From positions 62,001-126,000 of the forward strand of contig NZ_RQIT01000011.1 of assembly GCF_003837805.1 (NCBI RefSeq): 64,000 nt of DNA. Direction: 5' to 3'. Each line of letters opens with the position of its first letter. Within the stretch, counting starts at the first letter, position 1. Both the position numbers and the translations under genes were made by a program. This stretch comes from Bradyrhizobium sp. RP6 (GTDB taxonomy: Bacteria; Pseudomonadota; Alphaproteobacteria; Rhizobiales; Xanthobacteraceae). Positions 27,346 to 36,338 of the stretch are shown in pieces. The notes under the pieces were generated by a model that saw nothing but the letters and a program-made list of their open reading frames with translations, ran no database searches and was not told where the DNA came from.

Positions 27346-27411
27346 GGAGTTCTCCTGTTGCTGTCACACGCGCCGTCCCAAGGAATGGGAACGGCGCGAA
27401 AAACGTCGTCC

Positions 27412-27642
27412 TCAGAGCGGAACGAACAGCAGCAGCAGCGCGATCAGCAGCGAGAAGATGCCGAGCGCTTCGGTCACGGCGAAGCCGAAGATCAGGTTGC
27501 CGAACTGGCCCTGAGCGGCCGACGGGTTGCGCACGGCTGCGGCGAGGTAGTTGCCGAAGATCACGCCCACGCCGACGCCCGCACCGCCCATGCCGATGCA
27601 CGCGATGCCCGCGCCAATAAGTTTTGCTGCTGCCGGATCCAT
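27412..27642 (-). CDS. atpE: ATP synthase F0 subunit c
   Basis: 76 residues from the ATG at 27642, preceded by a good AAGGAG site. Two helices form the hairpin of the proton-carrying ring; the first has the GxGxGxG packing run (GGAGVGVGVIFG) and the second the essential acidic residue in AVTEALGIFSLL (Glu58). The C-terminus is LLFVPL. Frames extending to 28569 are read-through of atpB in another frame. Confidence 0.96.
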   Translation of the reverse strand: MDPAAAKLIGAGIACIGMGGAGVGVGVIFGNYLAAAVRNPSAAQGQFGNLIFGFAVTEALGIFSLLIALLLLFVPL

Positions 27643-27695
27643 TTTAGACTCCTTGGAAGAAAGATGGGGTTGTGGGTGGAAATTCCCCGGACCGT

Positions 27696-28445
27696 TCAGT
27701 GTCCCGGATGAATGGCGTCGTTGAGGTAGATGCAGGTCAGGATCGCGAACACGTAGGCCTGGAGGAACGCGACCAGGATCTCGAGCGAGGTCAGCGCGAC
27801 CGTGAGCGCCAGCGGCAGTACGCCGCCGACCCAGCCGACGGCGCCGAGCGAGAAACCGAGCATGGCGACGAAGCCCGCGAACACCTTCAACGCGATGTGG
27901 CCGGCCAGCATGTTGGCGAAGAGACGAACGCTGTGGGAGACCGGCCGCAGGAAGAACGACAGGATCTCGATGAACATGACCAGCGGCAGGATGTAGATGG
28001 GGACGCCGTGGGGAACGAAAATCTTGAAGAATTTCAGGCCGTTCTTGTAGATGCCGTAGATCAGGACCGTGAAGAACACCAACAACGCGAGCGCCGCGGT
28101 GACGATCAAATGGCTCGAGACCGTGAAGGTATAAGGAATGATGCCCACCAGGTTCGAGACGCAGATGAACATGAACAGTGAGAAGATCAGCGGGAAGAAC
28201 TTCATGCCTTCCGCGCCGGCCGTCGAACGGATGGTCGAGGCGACGAATTCGTAGGAGATTTCGGCGACCGACTGCAGGCGCCCGGGAACCAGCTGCGTGC
28301 CGCTGGCAAGCATCAGGATCGAGATGATCGCCACCGCCACCAGCATGTAGAGCGACGAATTGGTGAAGGCGATCGTGTGATTGCCGATATGGCCCAGGGT
28401 GAAGAGAGGCTCGATGTTGAACTGGTGGATCGGATCGATTTTCAT
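27696..28445 (-). CDS. atpB: ATP synthase F0 subunit a
   Basis: 249 residues from the ATG at 28445. A multi-helix membrane protein with the essential arginine in PVSHSVRLFANMLAGH and the final LTCIYLNDAIHPGH. It forms the proton half-channels against the c ring. Positioned between atpI and atpE as in other Rhizobiales. Confidence 0.96.
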   Translation of the reverse strand: MKIDPIHQFNIEPLFTLGHIGNHTIAFTNSSLYMLVAVAIISILMLASGTQLVPGRLQSVAEISYEFVASTIRSTAGAEGMKFFPLIFSLFMFICVSNLVGIIPYTFTVSSHLIVTAALALLVFFTVLIYGIYKNGLKFFKIFVPHGVPIYILPLVMFIEILSFFLRPVSHSVRLFANMLAGHIALKVFAGFVAMLGFSLGAVGWVGGVLPLALTVALTSLEILVAFLQAYVFAILTCIYLNDAIHPGH

Positions 28446-28558
28446 CAGCGCGGCGTCTCTTGGTCTGCCGGGCAATGCCGGCGTGTCTCGGTCTGCCGGC
28501 CGGGCCGGCCCGTACCGGCGAGGCCGGCACGATCATTCCTCTCCTGGTGGGACCAGCT

Positions 28559-28933
28559 TTAAGAACCACCGCGCCTGTTTTGACCCGCGCCTGCCGATCT
28601 CACCACATTCACCACGCCGGCGACGAAGCCCAGCAGCAGGAACACGATGAATCCGAAAGGCGACGTCGACAGCAAACGGTCGAACCCCCAGCCAATCCCC
28701 GCTCCGACAGCGACACCGGCGACCAACTCGGAGGATAACCGAAAACCAAGCGCCATCGCCGAGGCTCTGGCCGCTTTGTCTCCATCGTCACCTGCGGGTT
28801 GCTCGGTCTTGGCCCTGCGGTCGCGAAATTCGGACAACCGCTGATCAAGATTTCCGAGCCGATCGGAAAGCGCAGCTTCCTCGGACGATCTATCGCGATC
28901 TCCATTCTCACCGTGTCCCGTGCTCTGTGCCAT
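28559..28933 (-). CDS. atpI: AtpI family (F0 assembly) protein
   Basis: 124 residues. A long charged N-terminus (about 60 residues, ending GDDGDKAARASAMALGFRLSSELV) is followed by two helices (ELVAGVAVGAGIGWGFDRLL and FGFIVFLLLGFVAGVVNVVRSAG). This is the layout of AtpI, which helps assemble the c ring and may move Mg2+. First gene of the operon. The long acidic N-terminal extension is usual in Rhizobiales. Confidence 0.9.
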   Translation of the reverse strand: MAQSTGHGENGDRDRSSEEAALSDRLGNLDQRLSEFRDRRAKTEQPAGDDGDKAARASAMALGFRLSSELVAGVAVGAGIGWGFDRLLSTSPFGFIVFLLLGFVAGVVNVVRSAGAGQNRRGGS

Positions 28934-29292
28934 GCGACAAAGACCCGAAACGCTGCGGCCAAATGGAAATTACGCCCGCCACCCTCAAAAGCCGCGCGGA
29001 CCATACTGATGGCCCATAATCAAGTCAAGCCAAGTCACGATTGCGTCGCTTTCGGTTATGTGTCTGATTTATTTGGCGATATCGGCGTGTGCGACAGCGC
29101 TGCACACAGCGTGACGCCGCACCGCAGCAGGTCTCCTCGCGATCGGCGGATGCAGCTGTCCTTTCGCCGCACTGCCTGGATCAAAGCAGCCATCGTGTTC
29201 GTTGATTTCAGAGGCCGGTTTTTGGCGGCGGATTGCTTGATGGCGGTGTAGAATTGCGCAGAAGCCGCAGTAGCGCCGTGGCGGAGAGGGCG
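28934..29292. other. Divergent intergenic region upstream of atpI
   Basis: No gene seen in 359 bases. It should contain the atp operon promoter on the minus strand and that of the 29293 gene on the plus strand, but I cannot pick out convincing boxes. Confidence 0.5.
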
Positions 29293-29808
29293 ATGAGACC
29301 AGCGATGTCATCCACAACATCATGGCTTGCGGGCGCGGCCGCGGTGATGATCGTTAGCGGCGGCCTCGTGGCCGCGCAATCCGGGCCCGACGGCGAAAAC
29401 GGTCGCTACAGCATGACTCCCATCCCCGAGGGCGTGCTGCGGCTCGACACGCGCACCGGCACGGTATCGACCTGCGCCAAGAACGACGCCGGCTGGGCCT
29501 GCTACGCGGTGCCCGACGAGCGGACCGCACTGGACGCCGAGATCGGCAGGCTCCAGGCCGAGGTCGAGAGGCTGAAGGGACAACTCGCGGCTGGGCCGAC
29601 GGTGTCGGGCAAGGTCGACGAGGCGCTGCCGAAATCCGACCAGTTGAAGAAGGCGGAGCCCAAGACCGCCGAGGGCGAGCGCAAGATCGAGATCCCGCTG
29701 CCGAGCGACCAGGACGTCGATCGCGTGATGTCGTTCCTGGAAAAAGCCTGGCGGCGGCTGATCGACATGGCCAACCGCGTGCAGAAGGACGTGTCGGGGA
29801 AGATTTGA
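29293..29808 (+). CDS. Exported coiled-coil hypothetical protein
   Basis: 171 residues from an ATG with GGAGAGGG just upstream. A signal peptide (SWLAGAAAVMIVSGGLVAAQ) is followed by a short domain with two Cys (VSTCAKNDAGWACYAV), a coiled coil (DAEIGRLQAEVERLKGQL), a Lys/Glu-rich linker and a C-terminal amphipathic helix (DRVMSFLEKAWRRLIDMAN). I do not recognise a function. Eight bases before the YjbQ gene, so possibly cotranscribed. Confidence 0.75.
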   Translation: MRPAMSSTTSWLAGAAAVMIVSGGLVAAQSGPDGENGRYSMTPIPEGVLRLDTRTGTVSTCAKNDAGWACYAVPDERTALDAEIGRLQAEVERLKGQLAAGPTVSGKVDEALPKSDQLKKAEPKTAEGERKIEIPLPSDQDVDRVMSFLEKAWRRLIDMANRVQKDVSGKI

Positions 29809-29816
29809 GAGCTTGA

Positions 29817-30290
29817 ATGACGCCTGGGAAACAGCTGACGCGTTCGGTGCCATCGACCGTGCAGGCCACGGTCATCAGTACCGCCCTGTTGACGGTGCCG
29901 ACGCCCGGGCGAGACTTCGTCGATCTCACCGCGCAAGCGACGAAGTTCATCAAGGACGTTCACGCGCGCGATGGCGCGCTGACGCTGTTCATCCGCCACA
30001 CCTCGGCCTCGCTGACCATTCAGGAGAACGCCGACCCTTCCGTGCTGGTCGACCTCGCCACGGCGCTGTCACGGCTCGCACCGGAGAACGCCGGGTGGAC
30101 CCATGACACAGAGGGACCCGACGACATGCCCGCGCACATCAAGACGATGCTGACGGGGACCTCGCTCCAGGTCCCGGTCCTGAACGGCAGGCTCGCGCTC
30201 GGCACCTGGCAGGCGATCTATCTGATCGAGCATCGCAAGCACCCGCACCGCCGCGAGGTCGTGCTGCAATTCATCGGCAGCAATCAGTAA
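29817..30290 (+). CDS. YjbQ/UPF0047 family protein
   Basis: 157 residues. The family core GALTLFIRHTSASLTIQENAD and the C-terminal HRKHPHRREVVLQFIG hold the conserved His and Glu residues of the UPF0047 fold, reported to have secondary thiamine-phosphate synthase activity. The physiological role is unsettled. Ends before a bidirectional terminator. Confidence 0.92.
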   Translation: MTPGKQLTRSVPSTVQATVISTALLTVPTPGRDFVDLTAQATKFIKDVHARDGALTLFIRHTSASLTIQENADPSVLVDLATALSRLAPENAGWTHDTEGPDDMPAHIKTMLTGTSLQVPVLNGRLALGTWQAIYLIEHRKHPHRREVVLQFIGSNQ

Positions 30291-30303
30291 GCGCTCAAAA
30301 CAA

Positions 30304-30330
30304 AACCGGCCGCGGAGACCGCGGCCGGTT
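30304..30330. terminator. Bidirectional terminator
   Basis: A perfect 12-bp stem (AACCGGCCGCGG / CCGCGGCCGGTT) with a 3-base loop between the converging YjbQ and transporter genes. Confidence 0.85.
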
Positions 30331-30354
30331 CGTGTCGTCGATCGCTGCTGTAGA

Positions 30355-32019
30355 TCAGGTCGCCTTGATGTCGACGTCCTTGGTCTCGGGCAGGAAGAGG
30401 AAACCGATCACGACGGTGATGGACGCGAAGATGATCGGGTACCAGAGGCCGGCATAGATGTCGCCGGTCGAGGCCACGATGGCGAAGGCGGTCGCCGGCA
30501 AGAGGCCGCCGAACCAGCCATTGCCGATGTGGTACGGCAGCGACATCGAGGTGTAGCGGATGCGGGTCGGGAACAGTTCGACCAGCATCGCCGCGATCGG
30601 GCCGTACACCATCGTGACGAACAGCACCAGGATGAACAGCAGCCCGATGATCGCCGCCACCTGCGGACGGAAGATGTCGAGCGGATGCGACATCTTCACG
30701 ATGCCGGCGTCGCCCGCCTTCGGATAGCCCGCCGCCTGCACCGCAGCGAGAACCGCCGGGTTGCTGTCCTTGGCGTTCGTGTAGGGCACCTCCTTGCCGT
30801 TGATCACGACCTTTACGCCTGACCCGGCCGCGCCGGAGGTTGTCGAGTACTTGACCGACGACTGCGACAGGAAGGCGCGCGCGGTGTCGCAAGGTGCGCT
30901 GAACACGCGGGTGCCGACCGGGTTGAACAGGTCGCCGCAGCCCGCGGGATCGGCCACCACTTCCACCTTGGTCTGCTCGATGGCCTTCTCCAGCGCCGGG
31001 TTGGCGTTGGTGGTGATCATCTTGAAGATCGGGAAGAAGGTCAGCGCTGCGATCAGGCAGCCGCCGAGAATGATCGGCTTGCGGCCGATCTTATCGGACA
31101 GCATGCCGAACACGATGAAGAAGCCGGTGCCGAGCAGCAGCGACCAGGCGATCAGCAGGTTGGCGGTATAGCCGTCGACCTTCAGGATCGATTGCAGGAA
31201 GAACAGCGCGTAGAACTGGCCGGTGTACCAGACCACGCCCTGGCCCATGACGCCGCCGAGCAGGGCGAGCAGCACGAGCTTGCCGTTCTGCCAGTTGCCG
31301 AAGGCTTCGGTCAGCGGTGCCTTCGAACCCTTCCCCTCTTCCTTCATCTTCTGGAAGATCGGCGATTCGTTGAGACGAAGCCGGATCCAGACCGAGATGC
31401 CGAGCAGCAGCACCGAGACCAGGAACGGGATGCGCCAGCCCCAGGCAGCGAAGTCCGCTTCGCCTGTCGCGGTGCGGGTGAACAGGATCACCAGCAGCGA
31501 CAGGAACAGGCCGAGAGTCGCCGTGGTCTGGATGAAGGAGGTGTAGTAGCCGCGCTTGCCGTTCGGCGCATGTTCCGCGACATAGGTCGCCGCACCGCCG
31601 TATTCGCCGCCGAGCGCCAGGCCCTGGGCGAGGCGCAGGACGATCAGGATGATCGGGGCCGCGATGCCGATGGTGGCCGCATTGGGCAACAGGCCGACGA
31701 TGAAGGTCGACAGACCCATGATCAGGATGGTGACGAGGAAGGTGTATTTGCGGCCGACGATGTCGCCGATGCGGCCGAACACGATCGCGCCGAACGGACG
31801 CACCAGGAAGCCTGCGGCGAACGCCAGCAGCGCGAAGATGTCGCGGGTTGCCGGCGGATAGGCCGAGAAGAACTGCGCGCCGATGATGCTTGCCAGCGAG
31901 CCGTAGAGATAGAAGTCGTACCACTCGAACACGGTACCGAGCGAGGAGGCGAGAATGACGAACCTTTCGTCCTTCGTCATCCCCCCCGCGCGCGCTTGAG
32001 ACACAGCCAGTGTCGACAT
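30355..32019 (-). CDS. MFS transporter, metabolite:H+ symporter (MHS) family
   Basis: 554 residues from the ATG at 32019 (GGGGAGC site). Twelve helices and MHS/MFS signatures are visible: GTVFEWYDFYLYGSLAS near the start, the loop motif GRIGDIVGRK (82-91), GLALGGEYGGAATYVAEH (134-151) and the second loop LSDKIGRKP. Between helices 8 and 9 there is an unusual soluble insertion of about 110 residues (336-448) with two Cys (361, 377). The substrate is probably a carboxylate or related solute, by family only. It is divergent from a NarL-type regulator. Confidence 0.88.
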   Translation of the reverse strand: MSTLAVSQARAGGMTKDERFVILASSLGTVFEWYDFYLYGSLASIIGAQFFSAYPPATRDIFALLAFAAGFLVRPFGAIVFGRIGDIVGRKYTFLVTILIMGLSTFIVGLLPNAATIGIAAPIILIVLRLAQGLALGGEYGGAATYVAEHAPNGKRGYYTSFIQTTATLGLFLSLLVILFTRTATGEADFAAWGWRIPFLVSVLLLGISVWIRLRLNESPIFQKMKEEGKGSKAPLTEAFGNWQNGKLVLLALLGGVMGQGVVWYTGQFYALFFLQSILKVDGYTANLLIAWSLLLGTGFFIVFGMLSDKIGRKPIILGGCLIAALTFFPIFKMITTNANPALEKAIEQTKVEVVADPAGCGDLFNPVGTRVFSAPCDTARAFLSQSSVKYSTTSGAAGSGVKVVINGKEVPYTNAKDSNPAVLAAVQAAGYPKAGDAGIVKMSHPLDIFRPQVAAIIGLLFILVLFVTMVYGPIAAMLVELFPTRIRYTSMSLPYHIGNGWFGGLLPATAFAIVASTGDIYAGLWYPIIFASITVVIGFLFLPETKDVDIKAT

Positions 32020-32316
32020 GTTTAGTTGCTCCCCGAAATGAAATCGTTTCCTCGCGCCCCAGATGTCCGGACATGCCGGATCAGCCTGGGCCTTGGCGAC
32101 AAGGTAACATCCGCGTGAAACTCGCCCCAATACGACTTTCGGCCTTGCGCACTGGCGCGCAGCAGATGGTGTGGTATCCGGCACCGGCGCGAACCCGTGG
32201 GGATTAACCCATTTGCAGCAAGGGGATAATGTGCACTTGCATGCCACCGCCGCTCGGGGAAGAATTGACGCATCCGGATCTGTTCGCCGGCCGGCGCGAA
32301 CGACAGCAAGAGAACG
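32020..32316. promoter_or_regulatory. Divergent promoter region with a 12-bp palindrome
   Basis: The gap between the transporter and the response regulator holds a perfect palindrome ATGTCCGGACAT at 32063-32074, 44 bases before the transporter start. It is a candidate operator; no protein is assigned. Confidence 0.45.
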
Positions 32317-32988
32317 ATGAACGCTCCCTCGACCCACCTCGTCATCGCCGATGACCATCCCCTGTTCCGCGATGCGCTGCGACAGGCGGTGGCGGGCGTT
32401 CTCCCGTCGGCCAGGATCGACGAGGCCGGATCCTTCGAGGACCTGACCGGGCTGCTGGAGCAGACCTCGGACGTCGACCTGATCCTGCTCGACCTCTCGA
32501 TGCCCGGAATCTCCGGCTTTTCCGGCCTGATCTATCTGCGCGCGCAATATCCGGCGATTCCGGTCGTGATCGTCTCAGCCTCGGACGACAGCGCCACGAT
32601 CCGCCGCTCGCTCGATTTCGGTGCGTCCGGTTTCATTCCAAAGCGGTTCGGGGTCGAGACGTTGCGTGACGCCATCCTCAAGGTGATGGAGGGCGACGTC
32701 TGGGTTCCCGCCGACACCGATCTGTCCGCCGCGGCCGATCCCGATATGACTCGCCTGCGCGACCGCCTGGTGACGCTGACGCCGCAGCAGGTCCGGGTCC
32801 TCATGATGCTATCGGAGGGCCTTCTCAACAAGCAGATCGCCTATGAGCTCGGCGTCTCCGAGGCCACCATCAAGGCGCATGTCTCGGCGATCCTGCAAAA
32901 GCTCGGCGTCGAGAGCCGCACCCAGGCCGTGATTGCCGCCGCAAAGATCGCCGGCGGCCAGTGGAAGCAGGGCACGCCGACGGGGTAG
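32317..32988 (+). CDS. NarL/LuxR-type response regulator, CrbR/ErdR-like
   Basis: 223 residues. The receiver has Asp12-Asp13 and phosphoacceptor Asp59 (LILLDLSMPG). The helix-turn-helix reads LTPQQVRVLMMLSEGLLNKQIAYELGVSEATIKAHVSAILQKLGV. The sequence ADDHPLFRDAL...DVDLILLDLSMPG..GLIYLR..IPVVIVSA resembles CrbR/ErdR regulators that control acetyl-CoA synthetase genes. No kinase gene is adjacent; a matching orphan kinase lies at 45451-48960. The divergent MHS transporter is a possible target. Confidence 0.88.
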   Translation: MNAPSTHLVIADDHPLFRDALRQAVAGVLPSARIDEAGSFEDLTGLLEQTSDVDLILLDLSMPGISGFSGLIYLRAQYPAIPVVIVSASDDSATIRRSLDFGASGFIPKRFGVETLRDAILKVMEGDVWVPADTDLSAAADPDMTRLRDRLVTLTPQQVRVLMMLSEGLLNKQIAYELGVSEATIKAHVSAILQKLGVESRTQAVIAAAKIAGGQWKQGTPTG

Positions 32989-33006
32989 GGCCGGGCTACA
33001 CTGCCA

Positions 33007-33438
33007 TTGCGCTCGCGGATGCCCGGTCTGGAGAGCGAAGCGGAATCATTCGGCTCGTTCAGAGCGTGCTGGTTTGACCCGAAGCGGAAGTTGCGCCTCC
33101 TCGATGCGCCGAAATACGCACTAGGTGATTCTGCGCATCTCTCGCCGGAGGAGGCGGCCGGCACCGGGACGTACACAGTGGACGAGGCCACCAAGATCCA
33201 TGTCAACATAGAGACGAGTCCAGATTCCAAACTGTTCGGGACGCCATGCTGGTATTCAAACGGGGAACTTACGCGCGTCTCTGACGCGGGTCGCGGACCT
33301 GGTCGTGACCGGAAGCGCCCTTCACCCTTCCGGCACGCCAGCGAGACGGAAGCCTTCACACGCGCGCTCGACCCCAGCAAGGAAAGCTGGATTGTCGCTT
33401 TGTTGAGCAGTGACGAAGCGACGGATTGTGAAACCTGA
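33007..33438 (+). pseudogene. Possible remnant of a lipocalin-like domain protein
   Basis: An open frame of 143 codons whose middle part reads LSPEEAAGTGTYTVDEATK, resembling the GTYTVDE stretch of lipocalin-like (Lipocalin_5) proteins. The N-terminus is not that of a normal member, and the last 117 bases run antisense into the end of the next gene. The stretch before it (RACWFDPKRK) contains a 13-mer, TTTGACCCGAAGC, that recurs at 37472. Low confidence; could be chance. Confidence 0.3.
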
Positions 33439-34890
33439 GTTGAGCGCGAGTCCCGTTCTTGCAGCAGTTCGCGCCTCATCGAGCGCGCCGGTCAGGCCTA
33501 ACGCAGCGGCGAGCGCCAAATGAGCGAGAGGAAAGTTGCGGTTCGCCTCAGTGCTTCGTCGTAGCCAGCTGACCGCTTCGACGTTCGAACCCAGCTGTAG
33601 CTTGGCCACGCCTACAAAACACGCCCATTGATAGGCATCGATGTCGCGAGGGGAGAGACGTAGAGCCTGGAGTATGTGGCCTTCAGTCTCGGCGGCGCGC
33701 CCCATATAGAATTTGGCAAAACCAAGGGCTGCATGAGCGTTGGCTATATTCGAATCGAGCGCCAACACATGCTCAAATTCACGGATAGCTTGGGCGGCCC
33801 GGTTCGTAAAGATCTGGACCCAACCCCGAGCCAAGTGGGCCGAAGTACGGTTCGGCCTGATCGACAATGCCCTATTCACCATTGCCTCGGCCGCTGCAAG
33901 CCGCGCAGGCCCGTCATCCGTCGTAAAGCTGGTCGCAACTGCCGTATCAGCATTTGCCAGGCCAATCATTGCCTCGACGTTGCCGGGGTCGCACGCTAGA
34001 GAGCGTTCGAAGAAGCTCCGCGCTTGCGTTACGCATTCAGGGCTAAATCCCTTCATCAACCAGGCCCGGCCTTGGAAGTACAAATCCATCGCATCAGGGT
34101 GCAGCGTACGCTCGGCTCGTCGCGCCTCAGCCTCGATGAGCTGGCGACCTAACGTATTGGCGAGCCTCGAAACGATTTCGTCCTGCATGTCGAACAGGTC
34201 GACGACAGGCTTCTCGAAGCGCTCGGCCCAAAGATGCCGGCCGCTCTCAGCATCGATCAATTGCACGTTCATCCGAAGCCGCTTGCCGCTGCGTTGCACT
34301 GAACCTTCGAGCACGTAGCGAACGTTTAATTCGCGGCCGACTTGCCGTACATCGACTGCCCTACGCTTATATGAGACGGCGCTGTTCCGTGCGATTACAA
34401 ATGAACCAGCGATGCGCGACAAGTCTGTGGTCAAACTCTCGGCTACACCATCCACAAAATAGTCCTGCTCACGATCATCGCTCAGGTTCGCGAAGGGTAG
34501 CACGACGATGGATAGGCGCGGCGGCATGTCGCCGGCTCGCTCGACTGAGCCAACCGTCTCTATTGCGGAGCTCCCGGTTTCTTGCACTGCACCCACGAAG
34601 CGAAAACCTTTGCGCGGCAATGTTTTGATCAACTGCTGTTTCTCGCCGGTGTCGCCGATGGCGCTCCGAGCGGCATTGATGCGCGTCGTCAGAGCGGCTT
34701 CCGAGACGATGCGACCATTCCAGACGCCAGCGATGAGGTCGTCCTTACTGACGACACGTTCCCTGTTCCGGATCAAATAGTTCAGAAGGTCGAAGACCTG
34801 CGGCGCGATAGAGATTGTCTCGGCTCCTTGCCGCAGCTCCCGCCGTTCCGTATCCAGCGTGAAATCCGAAAAGGAGTAAAGCAAATGCAT
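33322..34890 (-). CDS. Winged-helix / TolB-like / TPR regulator
   Basis: 522 residues from the ATG at 34890. That ATG touches its GGAGG site; a TTG two codons on (34884) has better spacing and may be the true start. Residues 1-100 form an OmpR/CadC-type winged helix (APQVFDLLNYLIRNRERVVS...LPRKGFRFVGAV). Residues 125-270 match the TolB-like segment (SIVVLPFANLSDDREQDYFVDGVAE...). The rest is TPR repeats (ARSFFERSLACDPGNVEAM and others). No membrane helix is visible, unlike CadC. Signal and targets unknown. Longer frames to 35085 overlap a divergent gene. Confidence 0.85.
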   Translation of the reverse strand: MHLLYSFSDFTLDTERRELRQGAETISIAPQVFDLLNYLIRNRERVVSKDDLIAGVWNGRIVSEAALTTRINAARSAIGDTGEKQQLIKTLPRKGFRFVGAVQETGSSAIETVGSVERAGDMPPRLSIVVLPFANLSDDREQDYFVDGVAESLTTDLSRIAGSFVIARNSAVSYKRRAVDVRQVGRELNVRYVLEGSVQRSGKRLRMNVQLIDAESGRHLWAERFEKPVVDLFDMQDEIVSRLANTLGRQLIEAEARRAERTLHPDAMDLYFQGRAWLMKGFSPECVTQARSFFERSLACDPGNVEAMIGLANADTAVATSFTTDDGPARLAAAEAMVNRALSIRPNRTSAHLARGWVQIFTNRAAQAIREFEHVLALDSNIANAHAALGFAKFYMGRAAETEGHILQALRLSPRDIDAYQWACFVGVAKLQLGSNVEAVSWLRRSTEANRNFPLAHLALAAALGLTGALDEARTAARTGLALNSGFTIRRFVTAQQSDNPAFLAGVERACEGFRLAGVPEG

Positions 34891-35050
34891 CCTCCCGCAG
34901 TACGATCGCACCCGTGGAGCCGATATGTAAGCCGACGGTAAGAAGAATGGAAGGCGCCTGTAAAGCGCTTCTCGTGACCTCGGCGCATCCTCGTGCGCGG
35001 CTGAACTGTATGAACTGCTTGCGGATCTCGCGTCACGAGGGAGGGATATC

Positions 35051-35746
35051 ATGCGGCAGATGGCTGCACTGACGTGGTTTGCCACTGCACCGAGGCTCTT
35101 GATCTGGGTCGTATGCGTTCTCGCCTCTGCGAACCGCGCTCACGCTCAATGCTCGGCGCGCGATGTGTTGCAGAGGCAGCTAGTGCTCAAGGCGGCGCCC
35201 GTTGTCCCGACACGCACGGGTCCAGTAACGTCCGTTTCGGATGTTGCTGAATGGAAAACGATCAGCATCGGGACGTTCCCGGATACGTTTGCTCTCCTCA
35301 CCGCGCTGAGTGCGATTGGTTGCGGCGTCGGTAGCTCGGCCGCGGCGGCTCTTGCCCGACCTGCGTTTACGCTCAGCGGCACCAGAACGGCGGTAACACT
35401 TCTAACAGTGACCGCGGCCGATCTGGGCTTTAGGGGTGAGACGGTGCCATTGCGGAAAATCTACGAAGTCGCGCAGCAACTGGGCTTCGGGCTTGCACCG
35501 CCCGAAATCGCTCCGCAGCTCAGACTTCAATATCTGGACCAGCCCGTAGGTGAGTTTCTCGTCGTCGGGATGAACCCGATCCGGACATGGGCTGGTGAAG
35601 AGGTCATCCTGACCGTGGCAAATGGGGGAGCGGGTCTCATTCTGATCGGCCAGGATGGTCGCGCCGACGCGGAGATACCAGTGACCTCCCGCTTCGTGTT
35701 CCTGCGCTCCTTGCCCACAACGCCAGCGGCGCTGATTCGAGACTGA
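35051..35746 (+). CDS. Exported hypothetical protein
   Basis: 231 residues with a GAGGGA site. A signal peptide (LIWVVCVLASANRAHAQ) precedes a mature domain with two Cys (QCSARD, AIGCGVG). The body (SIGTFPDTFALLTALSAIGCG) suggests a beta/alpha secreted protein. Not recognised. Base composition is less G+C rich than the core genes. Next gene follows after 18 bases. Confidence 0.7.
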   Translation: MRQMAALTWFATAPRLLIWVVCVLASANRAHAQCSARDVLQRQLVLKAAPVVPTRTGPVTSVSDVAEWKTISIGTFPDTFALLTALSAIGCGVGSSAAAALARPAFTLSGTRTAVTLLTVTAADLGFRGETVPLRKIYEVAQQLGFGLAPPEIAPQLRLQYLDQPVGEFLVVGMNPIRTWAGEEVILTVANGGAGLILIGQDGRADAEIPVTSRFVFLRSLPTTPAALIRD

Positions 35747-35764
35747 GATGGCCGAGGGGACGAA

Positions 35765-36127
35765 ATGCTGGCGATCAAAGCGATGAAGCACATGGCGGTT
35801 CCAATTTGTCTGCTGCTGCTGCCGTCGACCGCGATACTTGCGCGAGATGATGGGCGCCATGCGAATTCCCCGCTGAAGCCCTGGTTCGAGAGTCTGGAAA
35901 GCGAGTTCGGGAAGTGCTGTGAGGATTCCGACGCCTACGTCGTCTCCGAACCGGATTGGAAGTCCGATCACGGACAATATCGCGTTCGCATCGACGACGA
36001 ATGGGTGCTCGTGCCAGATGGCGCCGTCATCAAGCAACCCAATCTTGCCGGACGGACCATGGTCTGGAAGCACTACATCGACGGACATCCTCGTGTCCGC
36101 TGTTTCATTCCAGGCAGTATGACGTGA
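35765..36127 (+). CDS. Small exported hypothetical protein
   Basis: 120 residues. A short signal peptide (HMAVPICLLLLPSTAILA) precedes a compact domain with GKCCEDSDAYVV, WVLVPDGAVIKQPN and RVRCFIPG: three cysteines and many charged residues. Similar short secreted proteins occur widely in Bradyrhizobium, but no function is known to me. Likely cotranscribed with the gene at 35051. Confidence 0.72.
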   Translation: MLAIKAMKHMAVPICLLLLPSTAILARDDGRHANSPLKPWFESLESEFGKCCEDSDAYVVSEPDWKSDHGQYRVRIDDEWVLVPDGAVIKQPNLAGRTMVWKHYIDGHPRVRCFIPGSMT

Positions 36128-36338
36128 TACGTCGACCACCGCCGAGCAATCCTGCGATTGATGGTCTGGTCCACCATTGGAATCAATTGCTCAGTTTCGT
36201 TAAAGCAAGAGGCTTCGTCGCTCTGTTGTTGCGATGCTTACATCCGGAAATGGCCCCTTCTGTCTTGCCGCTCCAATGTCTGGTGTCTGTGGAAGACCAG
36301 AACGGACTTCCGGCGCGGCAAGCCAGCGCTCGTGACCT

